A DNA stretch of 64,000 bases from Thermohahella caldifontis (GTDB lineage: Bacteria > Pseudomonadota > Gammaproteobacteria > Pseudomonadales > Oleiphilaceae), in contig NZ_CP154858.1 in the NCBI RefSeq assembly GCF_041153465.1, forward strand, positions 2,542,001 to 2,606,000, given 5' to 3'. The position numbers were made by a program, and so were the translations under genes. Of the stretch, positions 53,685 through 62,534 are shown one piece after another. How positions within the stretch are numbered: the first letter of the stretch is position 1; the number at the start of each line of letters is the position of its first letter. The notes under the pieces were generated by a model. It saw nothing but the letters and a program-made list of their open reading frames with translations, did no database searches and had not been told where the DNA came from.

Positions 53685-55934
53685 ATGCTGACACATTGTC
53701 TGGGATACCCGCGGCTGGGGCCGTTTCGGGAGTACAAGTTTGCAGTCGAGAAATACTGGCGCGGTGAGCTGGATCGGGACGGCCTGTCCGCCACACGCCG
53801 GGACCTGATCCGCCAGCGTATCGAAGCACAGGTGGCGGCAGGGCTGGATCTGGTGACCGTGGGGGATTTCAGCTGGTATGACCCGCTGGCTGATTGGGCA
53901 CTGAGTCTGGGCTATGTCCCTGCCCGCCATGCCGGTGAATCCCTTGACCGCGAGGATCAGCTGTTCTTCATGGCCCGGGGTGTGCGGCCCGATGGTGCCG
54001 CCGCGCCGGCCCTCCGGCTGCGCAAGTGGTTCGACACCAACTACCATTATCTGGTGCCGGAACTGGAAACCGGACCCGTGCGTCCGCTGGATGTTTCCCC
54101 GATGCTGGAAGAGCTGGCTGCTGCCCGGGCCACCGGCAGACCGGTCAAGGTCGTCGTCCCCGGGCCGCTGACCTTCCTCTGGCTGAGCGATGCCGGAGCG
54201 GATACGGATCCTCTTGTCCACCTGCCCGTGGTCATCGAGCGCTACCGCCAGGCCCTGACGGAACTGGCCGAAGCCGGTGCCGACTGGATTCAGCTGGACG
54301 AGCCGGCCTTTGCGCTGGATCTGCCGGTCAGGTGGGTCAGCCAGGCGGAGGCCGTCTATCACGGTCTGCAGCGTCACGATGTGAAACTGATGGTGACGGT
54401 GAGCTATGGTGCGCCGACTCTGCCCCTGTCCACGCTGGCCGCGCTGCCGGTGGCCGCCCTGCACGTGGACGGTCTGGACGACCCTGCCACGGCAGAAGCG
54501 CTGGCGGAACGCTTGCCGCCCCACCGTGCCCTGTCGCTGGGTCTGGTGTCCGGCCGTGCGGTCTGGCGGGCAGACCTGAACCGGCTCACGGCCCGGTATG
54601 CCGGGTTGGCCCGTCGTCTGCAGGAGAGGCTGTTCATCGGCACCACCACCAGCCTTCAGCATCTGCCCTGGGATCTGGATTCCGAAACGGCCCTGAATCC
54701 GGACGTCCGCGCCAAGCTCGCCTTTGCAAGGCAGAAGCTGGACGAGATCGTGACGCTTCGCGCCCTGTTGAAGGCGGCACCGGAAGGACTGGCCATTCAG
54801 GACAGCGTACCGGCAGTCACCCCACCCACGGAGGCGGAACTGACGAGAGCAGAGCCCCGGGCAGTCCGGCTGCCGCGCCAGCGGGCGACACTGGATCTGC
54901 CCCTGTTGCCCACCACCACCATCGGCTCCTTTCCCCAAACGGCCGAGCTGCGTCACGCGCGTGCTCAATGGCGCAGGGGCGAGCTGGATGAGGCGGGCTA
55001 CCAGCAGGTCATCGATCGCTATCTTCAGGAGTGCATCCGCATTCAGGAAGATGCAGGCGTGGATGTGCTGGTTCATGGCGAGCCCGAGCGGACGGACATG
55101 GTGGAATTCTTCGCGGAGTTTATCGACGGCATGATCACCACCACCTGCGGCTGGGTGCAGAGCTACGGCAGCCGTTGTGTCAAGCCGCCGGTCATCGTGG
55201 GCGACCTCAGGCGCCGGCAGCCCATGACAGTGGACATCTTCAGGCGTACCCAGGCACTGACGTCACGTCCCGTGAAGGGCATGCTCACCGGGCCGGTGAC
55301 CCTGCTCAACTGGTCCTTCGTCCGTCAGGACATTCCGCGTGAGGCGGTGGCCTATCAGCTCGCACGCTGTGTGCGGGAAGAAGTGGCCGATCTGGAAGCG
55401 GCAGGCGCCCGCATCATCCAGGTGGACGAACCGGCACTGCGCGAAGGATTGCCCCTGAGGCAGAGCCAGCACCAGGCGTACCTGCAGTGGGCGACCCGGG
55501 CCTTCCGGCTGGCCACGGCTGTTGCCGGGCCGGATACCCAGATTCACACGCACATGTGCTATGCCACCTTCGGGGACATACTGGAGGCCATCGTGGCGCT
55601 GGACGCGGATGTCATCACCCTGGAAACCTCCCGTGCCCAGGGCGAACTGCTGCGCCATCTGGCCCGGCATCCCTATCCCGCGGACATCGGGCCCGGTGTC
55701 TGGGATGTGCACAGTCCGGCCGTGCCTGACACGGCGCAGCTGGTGGCGTTCATCGAGCAATTGCTGACCGTCATTCCGGCAGAGCGGCTGTGGATCAACC
55801 CGGACTGTGGTCTCAAGACACGAAACTGGGAGGAGGTCATCCCTTCACTGCATCACATGGTGGATGCGGCACGGCAGGTACGGGAGAGGCTGAACGCTAA
55901 GGCGGCCCGGAAAGCGGGTGAGGCGGTGCACTGA
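53685..55934 (+). CDS. metE: Cobalamin-independent methionine synthase MetE
   Basis: A 749-residue enzyme. The start at 53685 gives 'MLTHCLGYPRLGPFREYKFAVEKYW', with GGAAGGAG upstream; an earlier ATG adds only 12 residues. The N- and C-terminal barrels are present. The zinc and substrate residues are in 'VHGEPERTDMVEFF', 'HTHMCYATFGD' (about residue 622) and 'NPDCGLKTR' (about residue 708). It transfers a methyl from 5-methyltetrahydrofolate-polyglutamate to homocysteine without B12. The MetR-like palindrome upstream indicates homocysteine control. Confidence 0.95.
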   Translation: MLTHCLGYPRLGPFREYKFAVEKYWRGELDRDGLSATRRDLIRQRIEAQVAAGLDLVTVGDFSWYDPLADWALSLGYVPARHAGESLDREDQLFFMARGVRPDGAAAPALRLRKWFDTNYHYLVPELETGPVRPLDVSPMLEELAAARATGRPVKVVVPGPLTFLWLSDAGADTDPLVHLPVVIERYRQALTELAEAGADWIQLDEPAFALDLPVRWVSQAEAVYHGLQRHDVKLMVTVSYGAPTLPLSTLAALPVAALHVDGLDDPATAEALAERLPPHRALSLGLVSGRAVWRADLNRLTARYAGLARRLQERLFIGTTTSLQHLPWDLDSETALNPDVRAKLAFARQKLDEIVTLRALLKAAPEGLAIQDSVPAVTPPTEAELTRAEPRAVRLPRQRATLDLPLLPTTTIGSFPQTAELRHARAQWRRGELDEAGYQQVIDRYLQECIRIQEDAGVDVLVHGEPERTDMVEFFAEFIDGMITTTCGWVQSYGSRCVKPPVIVGDLRRRQPMTVDIFRRTQALTSRPVKGMLTGPVTLLNWSFVRQDIPREAVAYQLARCVREEVADLEAAGARIIQVDEPALREGLPLRQSQHQAYLQWATRAFRLATAVAGPDTQIHTHMCYATFGDILEAIVALDADVITLETSRAQGELLRHLARHPYPADIGPGVWDVHSPAVPDTAQLVAFIEQLLTVIPAERLWINPDCGLKTRNWEEVIPSLHHMVDAARQVRERLNAKAARKAGEAVH

Positions 55935-55945
55935 AGCCCGGGAAA

Positions 55946-55971
55946 CAGGGAGGTCGCGGGCGGCCTCCCTG
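55946..55971 (+). terminator. Hairpin between metE and osmC
   Basis: CAGGGAGG (55946-55953) pairs with CCTCCCTG (55964-55971). It lies between convergent genes and may terminate both; no strong U tract. Confidence 0.6.
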
Positions 55972-55991
55972 CCTTGCCATTCCGGCTCAGT

Positions 55992-56438
55992 TTACTTGAG
56001 CTTGGCACCGTCCCGGTCAAACACACTCACATCCACGCGTATACCCTGGCGGATGGAGGCCGTGACCGTGCAGAAATCCTCGAACTGTTCAAGAATGCGG
56101 TCGAGGTGATTGAGGTTTGCCTTGCTGTTGCCCACCGTCAGTTTCACGTCCAGCTTCTGGATGCGCAGGCGGTTGCTCTCGTTGCGCCCGATGGTGACGT
56201 CCACCTCCGCACGGATCGGGTAGGCCTGATTCTTGAACTTCTGGTTGGCAAACAGCAGGCTTGCTGCCAGACAGTTGCCCGCAGCCGTGGCCAGCATGCG
56301 TTCGGGAGAGGGCCCCTTGAACTGGCCCAGCGGCGCGCCTTCGTCAGTGGTCAGGTCCGGAATGGGTGTATCCGGAAACTTCACCCTGAACTCGTAGCCA
56401 TCCACCTGTTCCAGTATGACTTTGACTTTTTCGGACAC
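55992..56438 (-). CDS. OsmC family peroxiredoxin-like protein
   Basis: A 148-residue protein of the OsmC/Ohr superfamily. The two reactive cysteines of the family are placed in 'AAGNCLAASLL' and 'FEDFCTVTASIRQG'. Such enzymes reduce organic hydroperoxides using dithiols. It is a single gene convergent to metE. Confidence 0.88.
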   Translation of the reverse strand: MSEKVKVILEQVDGYEFRVKFPDTPIPDLTTDEGAPLGQFKGPSPERMLATAAGNCLAASLLFANQKFKNQAYPIRAEVDVTIGRNESNRLRIQKLDVKLTVGNSKANLNHLDRILEQFEDFCTVTASIRQGIRVDVSVFDRDGAKLK

Positions 56439-56576
56439 GATTGTTCCCCCTGACAGAATTCATGCGCACTATAGCCAGCACCAGCGGGCTCTGGCAAGCA
56501 GGTTGTGTATGGGAGATGAATAAATTGCAAGCGAAGTGCTCTCCCCGGCACTGTGAGTCCGGGGAGAGGATAAGGA

Positions 56577-57455
56577 TTATGCGCTCAGTTTGCGGCGGAA
56601 ACCAAGGCCTGCCAATCCGAGTCCGAGAAGTGCCAGAGTACCGGGTTCGGGTACAGGACGGATTGTCTCCTGAACCTTGACATCAATAAACGCTTTGGTA
56701 AACGAATCAGCTTTCAGCCCTCCAGCGCGCAATTGGTTCAAGTCCCATGCTGCACCGCCGGTTGCCAGTGCGAGTTTCACGTAATCAGAGATCGTCGAAC
56801 CAGCTCCAAACCAAGCGGAGGCACTTCCGCATGTCGTCACCCCACCGCTGCCATCGGCTTTGTAACCTTTGCCACTGGAGTCCATGCCGAGAGCAGAAGA
56901 GCCGTCGCTACAGCGAAAACGGGCGTTGACTACAGCGTTCAACAACGCATTTTCCGCCTTCAGGTTGTTCAGAATGCTACTGAAGGTCAGGCTATTGGTG
57001 TTCAGATTATCCCGGTCTTCATCTGTAACCAGAATCACGTTGGTTCGGGCTGTTGGACGCAACGTGTAGTCGTTCAACGCGGTGTGGATGCCGGAGTAGC
57101 CGTCCTCGAACCCGCCGTTGAGTACCAGGCTGCCGGTTGCCGCAGCATACTGTGGTGCGGTGCCGAAATCACCGCCGCCCACATTATGCTTGTGCCCGGC
57201 GAGATGTGACCCGGCACCACCAAAGCCCACCAAGCCGTACTGGGTACTGACCGGATCCCCTGCCGCAACCGTGTTGAATGCAGCATCCAGAGACTGAATC
57301 ATTCCGCCGAGCCAGGCATGTTCGCCAGACATTGAGCCGGATTCGTCTACAACAGTGATGACATCAGTGGTGATAGCTACGGCACCGGCACCGGCCGACA
57401 TGGATAGTACAATGGCGCCAATCGCCGCCTTTAGGGAAGTTGAAAAATTTTTCAT
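56577..57455 (-). CDS. PEP-CTERM sorting domain protein with von Willebrand A domain
   Basis: A 292-residue exported protein. The start at 57455 ('MKNFSTSLKAAIGAIVLSMSAGAGAVA') has GGAG upstream. After the signal peptide comes a VWA domain with metal-site motif DESGSMS. The C-terminus 'VPEPGTLALLGLGLAGLGFRRK' is a complete PEP-CTERM signal, cut and sorted by an exosortase during export, usually with exopolysaccharide. No exosortase gene is in the window. Confidence 0.9.
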   Translation of the reverse strand: MKNFSTSLKAAIGAIVLSMSAGAGAVAITTDVITVVDESGSMSGEHAWLGGMIQSLDAAFNTVAAGDPVSTQYGLVGFGGAGSHLAGHKHNVGGGDFGTAPQYAAATGSLVLNGGFEDGYSGIHTALNDYTLRPTARTNVILVTDEDRDNLNTNSLTFSSILNNLKAENALLNAVVNARFRCSDGSSALGMDSSGKGYKADGSGGVTTCGSASAWFGAGSTISDYVKLALATGGAAWDLNQLRAGGLKADSFTKAFIDVKVQETIRPVPEPGTLALLGLGLAGLGFRRKLSA

Positions 57456-57783
57456 GATGATGCTCCATGTTGCTAGATTTGTCAGAGGTTGCATGCCCAT
57501 TCCCCAGTCAGGTTCGTGAGCCCCTCTGGTATTTCTGCAAATATTGATCCGAAAGTTCCTAAAGCACTATTAATCATCATGATAGTGGGCACTTGCGTTT
57601 TTGGGGTTGTCTTATGGCTCAGGATTACTCGGAATGTGTATACCAAGCTGACATGAAATTCAGAGAAGTTGCCTGATATTGATTGAAAAAAGCTCGGTCA
57701 GCTCTTGTATTCAGGCGTTCCAATCCGCTTGATTAGCCAGCAATCTCCTGTATTGAATGTGTGAAAAATTTTGACACGACCAT
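57456..57783. other. AT-rich intergenic region before the IS element
   Basis: This gap of about 330 bases shows no gene. It is clearly more AT-rich than its surroundings, includes the promoter of the PEP-CTERM gene, and ends in the IS insertion site. A TTGACA at 57771-57776 is the only strong promoter-like hexamer noticed. Confidence 0.5.
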
Positions 57784-57793
57784 TTCCCGAACA
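57784..57793. repeat. Target site duplication of the IS, left copy
   Basis: TTCCCGAACA directly precedes the left end of the IS and recurs at 59214-59223 after its right end, a 10-base duplication made on insertion. Confidence 0.9.
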
Positions 57794-59213
57794 CTGGCGT
57801 CTCCCCATTTTTTCAGAAGGCGCCATTCAACCTTTTGACTTTAAAGGGAAAAACGTGATGTGGTAACGGAATCGGGGTTTCCCTCCAGGTACAATGTGAT
57901 TGCCTATAAGTCACTGAACCCAAAGGAAAACCCCGATGCCTTACCATGCCACAGATCGGACAAAATGGAAAGCCCGCCTCTGCAGCCTGATTGACCAGGC
58001 ACCTGAACAGATCACACGGCCTGTGAGAAAACTCATGGCAGAGGTCACTTTCGGCATCCTCACTTCCGGTTCCCTCACGCAGGCAGAGATTGCCCGCACA
58101 CTCAATGAGCCATGCAGACTGCACCATACCCAGAAGCGCATCTCCCGCATGCTGGCCGGACACAGTGAAGTGGCCTGGGCCGCAGAGCAGGTGCAGCTTG
58201 CGCACGTCAGCCGGCACGTCACGCAGGACATGATCCTGGCCATTGATCCGGGCGATCTGAACCGTGACGGCGCACCGAAAAGTGAATGGCGGGGCCGCGT
58301 CAGGGACGGCGATACCGGAGAAATTGTCGGCGGATATCCGCTGATGACTGTGGTGGCACGGGATGTCCGGCGCGGGAAGACGCTGCCGTTGCTGACCCGC
58401 CTGAACACCCCGCAGCGCACGGCATTCAGAAGCGAGAACCATGACATTCTCTCGGTGATGGATGAAGTGAGCCGGCATATCCGGAAGGATCTGCTCTGGG
58501 TGATAGACCGGGGAGGCGACCGGGGCATCCTGTGGGATGCCTGGATCCGGTGTGAGCGACAGGTGCTGGTCAGAGCGGCCAATCAGCGCTACTGGTGCTG
58601 GCGGGACCGTCATAAAACAGCGCAGCAGATTGCCCGTGAACTGCCGCTGAAGCACCAAGGGCAGCTCAGACGGGGAGGCCCCCGCGTCAGGTTCGGTATC
58701 ACCCGGGTGATGCTGCGAGAGCATCCGGACAGCCCCTTGTGGATGATTGTCGTCCGCCATGACCGGCCGGAACCTCTGGTGCTGGTTACCACGCGTCCGG
58801 TGCGCGGAAGGCGACAGGGAGAACGCATGATCCATGCCTACATGGACCGCTGGGCCTGCGAGGAAGGCTACCGCTTTACCAAGCAGGGCTTTGCGCTGGA
58901 GTCTGTGCCGGCACGGCGCTTCACCACACTTCAGAATCTGGTTGCGCTGGCGAGTCTGGCCTGGGGACTGCTTGCCGTCTGGCAGGACCGGGATAGCTGT
59001 CTGATCAGAAGTTCACGCCGTCAAAAGCCAGACAAGGCGCTTAAGTTCCCGTTCTACAGCCTGCTCAAGGGATGGCAGAACCTGTTCAGAGGTGCACGGG
59101 TGCTGTTCTGGCCACTTTGGCGCAAACGAAAACCACGAAGTCTGATTGATGACTTGTTTGCCCGAAATGGTTCTCTCGCCACGGGGCCGGGGTAAAAAAT
59201 GGGGAGACGCCAG
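57794..59213 (+). mobile_element. Complete IS4-family insertion sequence
   Basis: A 1420-base element with perfect 20-base terminal inverted repeats CTGGCGTCTCCCCATTTTTT (57794-57813 and, inverted, 59194-59213), one transposase gene and a 10-base target duplication TTCCCGAACA. It is complete and apparently recent, since both the repeats and the duplication are identical. Confidence 0.93.
57936..59195 (+). CDS. IS4-family transposase
   Basis: A 419-residue DDE transposase. Catalytic acidic residues are in 'LAIDPGDLN' and 'LLWVIDRGGDRG', and the family signature Y-x2-R-x3-E-x6-K is seen in 'YMDRWACEEGYRFTK'. Its stop lies inside the right inverted repeat. The gene is intact. Confidence 0.92.
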   Translation: MPYHATDRTKWKARLCSLIDQAPEQITRPVRKLMAEVTFGILTSGSLTQAEIARTLNEPCRLHHTQKRISRMLAGHSEVAWAAEQVQLAHVSRHVTQDMILAIDPGDLNRDGAPKSEWRGRVRDGDTGEIVGGYPLMTVVARDVRRGKTLPLLTRLNTPQRTAFRSENHDILSVMDEVSRHIRKDLLWVIDRGGDRGILWDAWIRCERQVLVRAANQRYWCWRDRHKTAQQIARELPLKHQGQLRRGGPRVRFGITRVMLREHPDSPLWMIVVRHDRPEPLVLVTTRPVRGRRQGERMIHAYMDRWACEEGYRFTKQGFALESVPARRFTTLQNLVALASLAWGLLAVWQDRDSCLIRSSRRQKPDKALKFPFYSLLKGWQNLFRGARVLFWPLWRKRKPRSLIDDLFARNGSLATGPG

Positions 59214-59223
59214 TTCCCGAACA
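59214..59223. repeat. Target site duplication of the IS, right copy
   Basis: Second copy of TTCCCGAACA, directly after the right end of the IS and four bases before the probable -35 box of the nrdAB promoter. Confidence 0.9.
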
Positions 59224-59226
59224 TAC

Positions 59227-59255
59227 TTGTCATTCTCCTGGAATTCCCATATCTT
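59227..59255 (+). promoter_or_regulatory. nrdA: Sigma70-type promoter of nrdAB
   Basis: TTGTCA (59227-59232), a 17-base spacer, and TATCTT (59250-59255) form a good promoter whose start site would be about 59262, right at the beginning of the cobalamin riboswitch. Confidence 0.6.
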
Positions 59256-59261
59256 GTATCC

Positions 59262-59470
59262 CGGTTTTGGTTCACGCCCACATCTTGGGTTGTGCGAAGA
59301 GGGAATCCGGTGCGAATCCGGAACTGACGCGCAGCGGTGTGGGGGAACGAAGGTGACACGGGCCCGGCTGTCGCCGGAGTCCAGGCACTGTCCCCGCGGG
59401 GATGGGAAGCCGTCACTGTAGGTTGCCGGGCAGTCCCCGGCGTGCCCCCGAGTCCGAAGACCTGCCAGAA
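59262..59470 (+). promoter_or_regulatory. Cobalamin (B12) riboswitch upstream of nrdAB
   Basis: The conserved order is present: 'AGGGAATCCGGTGCGAATCC' and 'GGAACTGACGCGCAGCGGTG' starting at about 59298, then GGGATGGGAAG near 59398, then the B12 box AGTCCGAAGACCTGCC at 59451-59466. The aptamer would bind adenosylcobalamin. The following 140 bases to the nrdA start hold the expression platform, whose mechanism I cannot resolve. Boundaries are approximate. Confidence 0.88.
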
Positions 59471-59609
59471 CCGGCGCAGCCGCGCCACGAATGACCGCCC
59501 TCGCGTTCCAGGGCCGGGCCAGTGTCCGCATGCCGGGATATTCATGCCCGCCTGTGCTGCCTGCCCTGCCACGCGAGGTCTCTGACACGCGAACCGAGCA
59601 GGAGCAAGC

Positions 59610-62393
59610 ATGAGTACCGAGCCAACCTGGCAAGTTATCAAGCGCACGGGCGATCTGGCCCCCTTTACCCCCGAAAAGATCCGTATCGCCGTCAGCAAGG
59701 CCTTCATTGCCACACTGGGCAACAGTGCGGAGGTCTCCAGCCGCGTCCGGGCACAGTCCCAGAAGATTACCGAAGCGGTTACCGGGGCGCTCAAGCGCCG
59801 CCTGCCGGACGGGGGACGCATTCATATCGAGGACATCCAGGATCAGGTGGAACTGGCCCTCATGCGCAGCGGCGAGCACGCCGTGGCGCGGGCCTATGTG
59901 CTCTATCGCGAGGCCCATGCCCGCCAGCGCACCGAGGCCGCCAGGACGCAGGGTGCGCCGGAGAAGCCGGTCATACACATCACCGGTGCGGACGGCCAGC
60001 GCCGGCCTCTGGACCGCCAGCGCCTCGAAGCCATGCTCGACGAGGCCCTTGAAGGGTTGCAGGATGTCAGCGCCGGGCCGGTACTGGAAGGTATCGAACG
60101 CTCCCTGTTTGACGGCATGACGGAAAAGGATCTGGCCGACGCCGTCATTCTCAGCGCCCGCAACCTCATCGACCGGGAGCCGGATTACACCTACGTCGCG
60201 GCCCGGCTGCTGCTGGACAAGCTCCGTCACGAAGCTCTGACCCGTCTCTGGCAGGAACCCATCCACCTGACCCAGACCCAGCTGGCGGAACAGTACGGCG
60301 ACACCCTGGCCCGCACGCTGCAGGTCGGCGCCGAACTGGGCCTGCTGGACCCGGAGCTGACCCGGTTCGATCTCAAACAGCTCGGTGCCGCCCTGAAGCC
60401 GGAAAGGGACTTCCGGTTCACCTATCTGGGCCTGCAAACCCTCTATGACCGCTACTTCATTCACGACCACGGTACCCGGATCGAACTGCCACAGATTTTC
60501 TTCATGCGGGTTGCCATGGGGCTGGCCATCAACGAGGTGGAGCGGGAACGGCGGGCCATCGAGTTCTACGAACTGCTCTCCAGCTTCGACTTCATGAGCA
60601 GCACGCCCACCCTGTTCAACTCCGGAACCCTGAGGCCCCAGCTCTCCAGCTGCTATCTCACCACCGTCCCCGATGACCTGGAAGGCATCTTTAACAGCAT
60701 CCGGGACGATGCCCTGCTGTCCAAGTTTGCCGGCGGTCTGGGCAACGACTGGACCCGCGTGCGCGGCATGGGCGCGCATATCCGCGGCACCAACGGCACA
60801 TCCCAGGGTGTCGTGCCCTTCCTCAAGGTTGCCAACGACACGGCCGTGGCCGTGAACCAGGGCGGCAAGCGCAAGGGGGCCATGTGTGCCTATCTGGAAA
60901 CCTGGCACATCGACATCGAGGACTTCCTCGAACTGCGCAAGAACACCGGTGATGACCGCCGCCGGACCCATGACATGAACACGGCCAACTGGGTGCCGGA
61001 TCTGTTCATGGAACGGGTGGTGGAAAACGGCGAGTGGACGCTGTTCTCCCCCGATGAAGTGCCGGAACTGCACGACCTCTATGGCCGGGCCTTCCGGGAA
61101 AAATACGAGGCATACGAGGCCGCTGCGGACCGGGGAGAAATCCGCGTCTGGCGGCGGGTGAAGGCCCAGGACCTGTGGCGTCGCATGCTCGGCATGCTGT
61201 TCGAGACCGGTCATCCCTGGATTACCTTCAAGGACCCCTGCAACATCCGTTCACCCCAGCGCCACTGCGGGGTGGTGCACAGCTCCAACCTGTGCACGGA
61301 AATCACCCTCAACACCAGCGATGACGAGATTGCCGTCTGCAACCTGGGGTCCATCAACCTCGCCCGTCACGTGAACGAGAGCGGGCTGGACATGGCCAAG
61401 CTGGAACGTACGGTGCGCACGGCCATGCGCATGCTGGACAACGTCATCGACTACAACTTCTACGCCGTCCCCCAGGCACGCCGGGCCAACCTGCGTCATC
61501 GCCCCGTGGGGCTGGGCATCATGGGCTTTCAGGATGCCCTTTATGCCCTGCGCATCCCCTACGCCAGCGAAGAAGCGGTGGAATTTGCCGACCACAGCAT
61601 GGAGGCCATTTCCTGGTTTGCCATCCGCGCCTCCACCGATCTGGCGGAAGAGCGCGGCCCCTATCCCAGCTTCGAAGGCTCCCTCTGGAGCCAGGGGATT
61701 CTGCCCATCGACTCCATCCGGCTGCTGGCGGAAGAGCGCGGCAACTACCTGGCCATGGACACCTCCAGCCATCTGGACTGGGACAGTCTGCGCGAGCGAG
61801 TGCGCAAGGTGGGCATGCGCAACTCCAACTGCATGGCCATCGCACCCACGGCCACCATCTCCAACATCTGCGGGGTGAGCCAGTCCATCGAGCCGACCTA
61901 TCAGAACCTCTATGTGAAGTCGAACCTGTCCGGCGAGTTCACCGTGGTCAACCCCTGGCTGGCCCGTGACCTCAAGGCCCGCGGCCTGTGGGATGACGTC
62001 ATGGTCAATGACATCAAGTATTACGACGGCTCCGTGCAGCAGGTGGAGCGTGTGCCGGAGGACCTGCGCGCCCTCTACCAGACTGCCTTTGAAATGGACA
62101 CGCGCTGGCTGATCGAAGCTGCCTCAAGACGTCAGAAATGGCTCGACCAGGCCCAGTCCCTCAACCTGTATCTGGCCGAGCCCTCCGGCAAGAAGCTGGA
62201 CGCCCTCTACACCCTGGCCTGGGTGCGTGGTCTCAAGACGACCTACTACCTGCGTTCGCTCGGGGCCACCGCCATGGAGAAGCATGCCGATGACCGGGAC
62301 ACCCTGAGCACCCCGGTGCCGGAAGCCCCGGCTGCGGAGCCCGAGCCCAAGGTGTGCTCGATTCTGGACCCGGACTGTGAGGCTTGCCAGTAA
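59610..62393 (+). CDS. nrdA: Ribonucleoside-diphosphate reductase class Ia, alpha subunit NrdA
   Basis: A 927-residue catalytic subunit. GGAG lies six bases before the start. Two ATP-cone regulatory domains are visible, about residues 6-100 ('WQVIKRTGDLAPFTPEKIRIAVSKAF') and 120-200 ('IHITGADGQRRPLDRQRLEAMLDEAL'), as in the Pseudomonas enzyme. Active-site elements are 'PQLSSCYLT', 'SNLCTEITLNT' (Cys/Glu), 'VCNLGSINL', the tyrosine pair region, and the C-terminal shuttle cysteines 'DPDCEAC'. It reduces NDPs to dNDPs with NrdB. The upstream riboswitch makes expression depend on B12. Confidence 0.95.
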   Translation: MSTEPTWQVIKRTGDLAPFTPEKIRIAVSKAFIATLGNSAEVSSRVRAQSQKITEAVTGALKRRLPDGGRIHIEDIQDQVELALMRSGEHAVARAYVLYREAHARQRTEAARTQGAPEKPVIHITGADGQRRPLDRQRLEAMLDEALEGLQDVSAGPVLEGIERSLFDGMTEKDLADAVILSARNLIDREPDYTYVAARLLLDKLRHEALTRLWQEPIHLTQTQLAEQYGDTLARTLQVGAELGLLDPELTRFDLKQLGAALKPERDFRFTYLGLQTLYDRYFIHDHGTRIELPQIFFMRVAMGLAINEVERERRAIEFYELLSSFDFMSSTPTLFNSGTLRPQLSSCYLTTVPDDLEGIFNSIRDDALLSKFAGGLGNDWTRVRGMGAHIRGTNGTSQGVVPFLKVANDTAVAVNQGGKRKGAMCAYLETWHIDIEDFLELRKNTGDDRRRTHDMNTANWVPDLFMERVVENGEWTLFSPDEVPELHDLYGRAFREKYEAYEAAADRGEIRVWRRVKAQDLWRRMLGMLFETGHPWITFKDPCNIRSPQRHCGVVHSSNLCTEITLNTSDDEIAVCNLGSINLARHVNESGLDMAKLERTVRTAMRMLDNVIDYNFYAVPQARRANLRHRPVGLGIMGFQDALYALRIPYASEEAVEFADHSMEAISWFAIRASTDLAEERGPYPSFEGSLWSQGILPIDSIRLLAEERGNYLAMDTSSHLDWDSLRERVRKVGMRNSNCMAIAPTATISNICGVSQSIEPTYQNLYVKSNLSGEFTVVNPWLARDLKARGLWDDVMVNDIKYYDGSVQQVERVPEDLRALYQTAFEMDTRWLIEAASRRQKWLDQAQSLNLYLAEPSGKKLDALYTLAWVRGLKTTYYLRSLGATAMEKHADDRDTLSTPVPEAPAAEPEPKVCSILDPDCEACQ

Positions 62394-62534
62394 GCCGCGC
62401 AAGCCAGGAGCACTTTTCCCGATCAGCCGCCGGGTTTCGGACAACCGCCTCACGCGACAGGCGTCCGGATGTACCGGAACCCGGCAAGCGCCCGGCACGA
62501 GAGCCGGGAGTGGAGACAAACGAGGAGAATCATC

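Noticed and set aside
56728..56745. tRNA-like GTTCAAGTCCC string
   Set aside because: It lies inside the PEP-CTERM gene and no cloverleaf can be formed around it.
57771..57793. Native nrd promoter split by the IS (TTGACA at 57771 with a -10 beyond the IS)
   Set aside because: The rejoined site gives only a poor -10 box, whereas an intact TTGTCA-N17-TATCTT exists downstream of the IS.
59013..61214. Very long minus-strand frame opposite nrdA
   Set aside because: It is the antisense shadow of a strongly conserved enzyme in high-GC DNA, crosses the IS boundary and has no recognisable domain.
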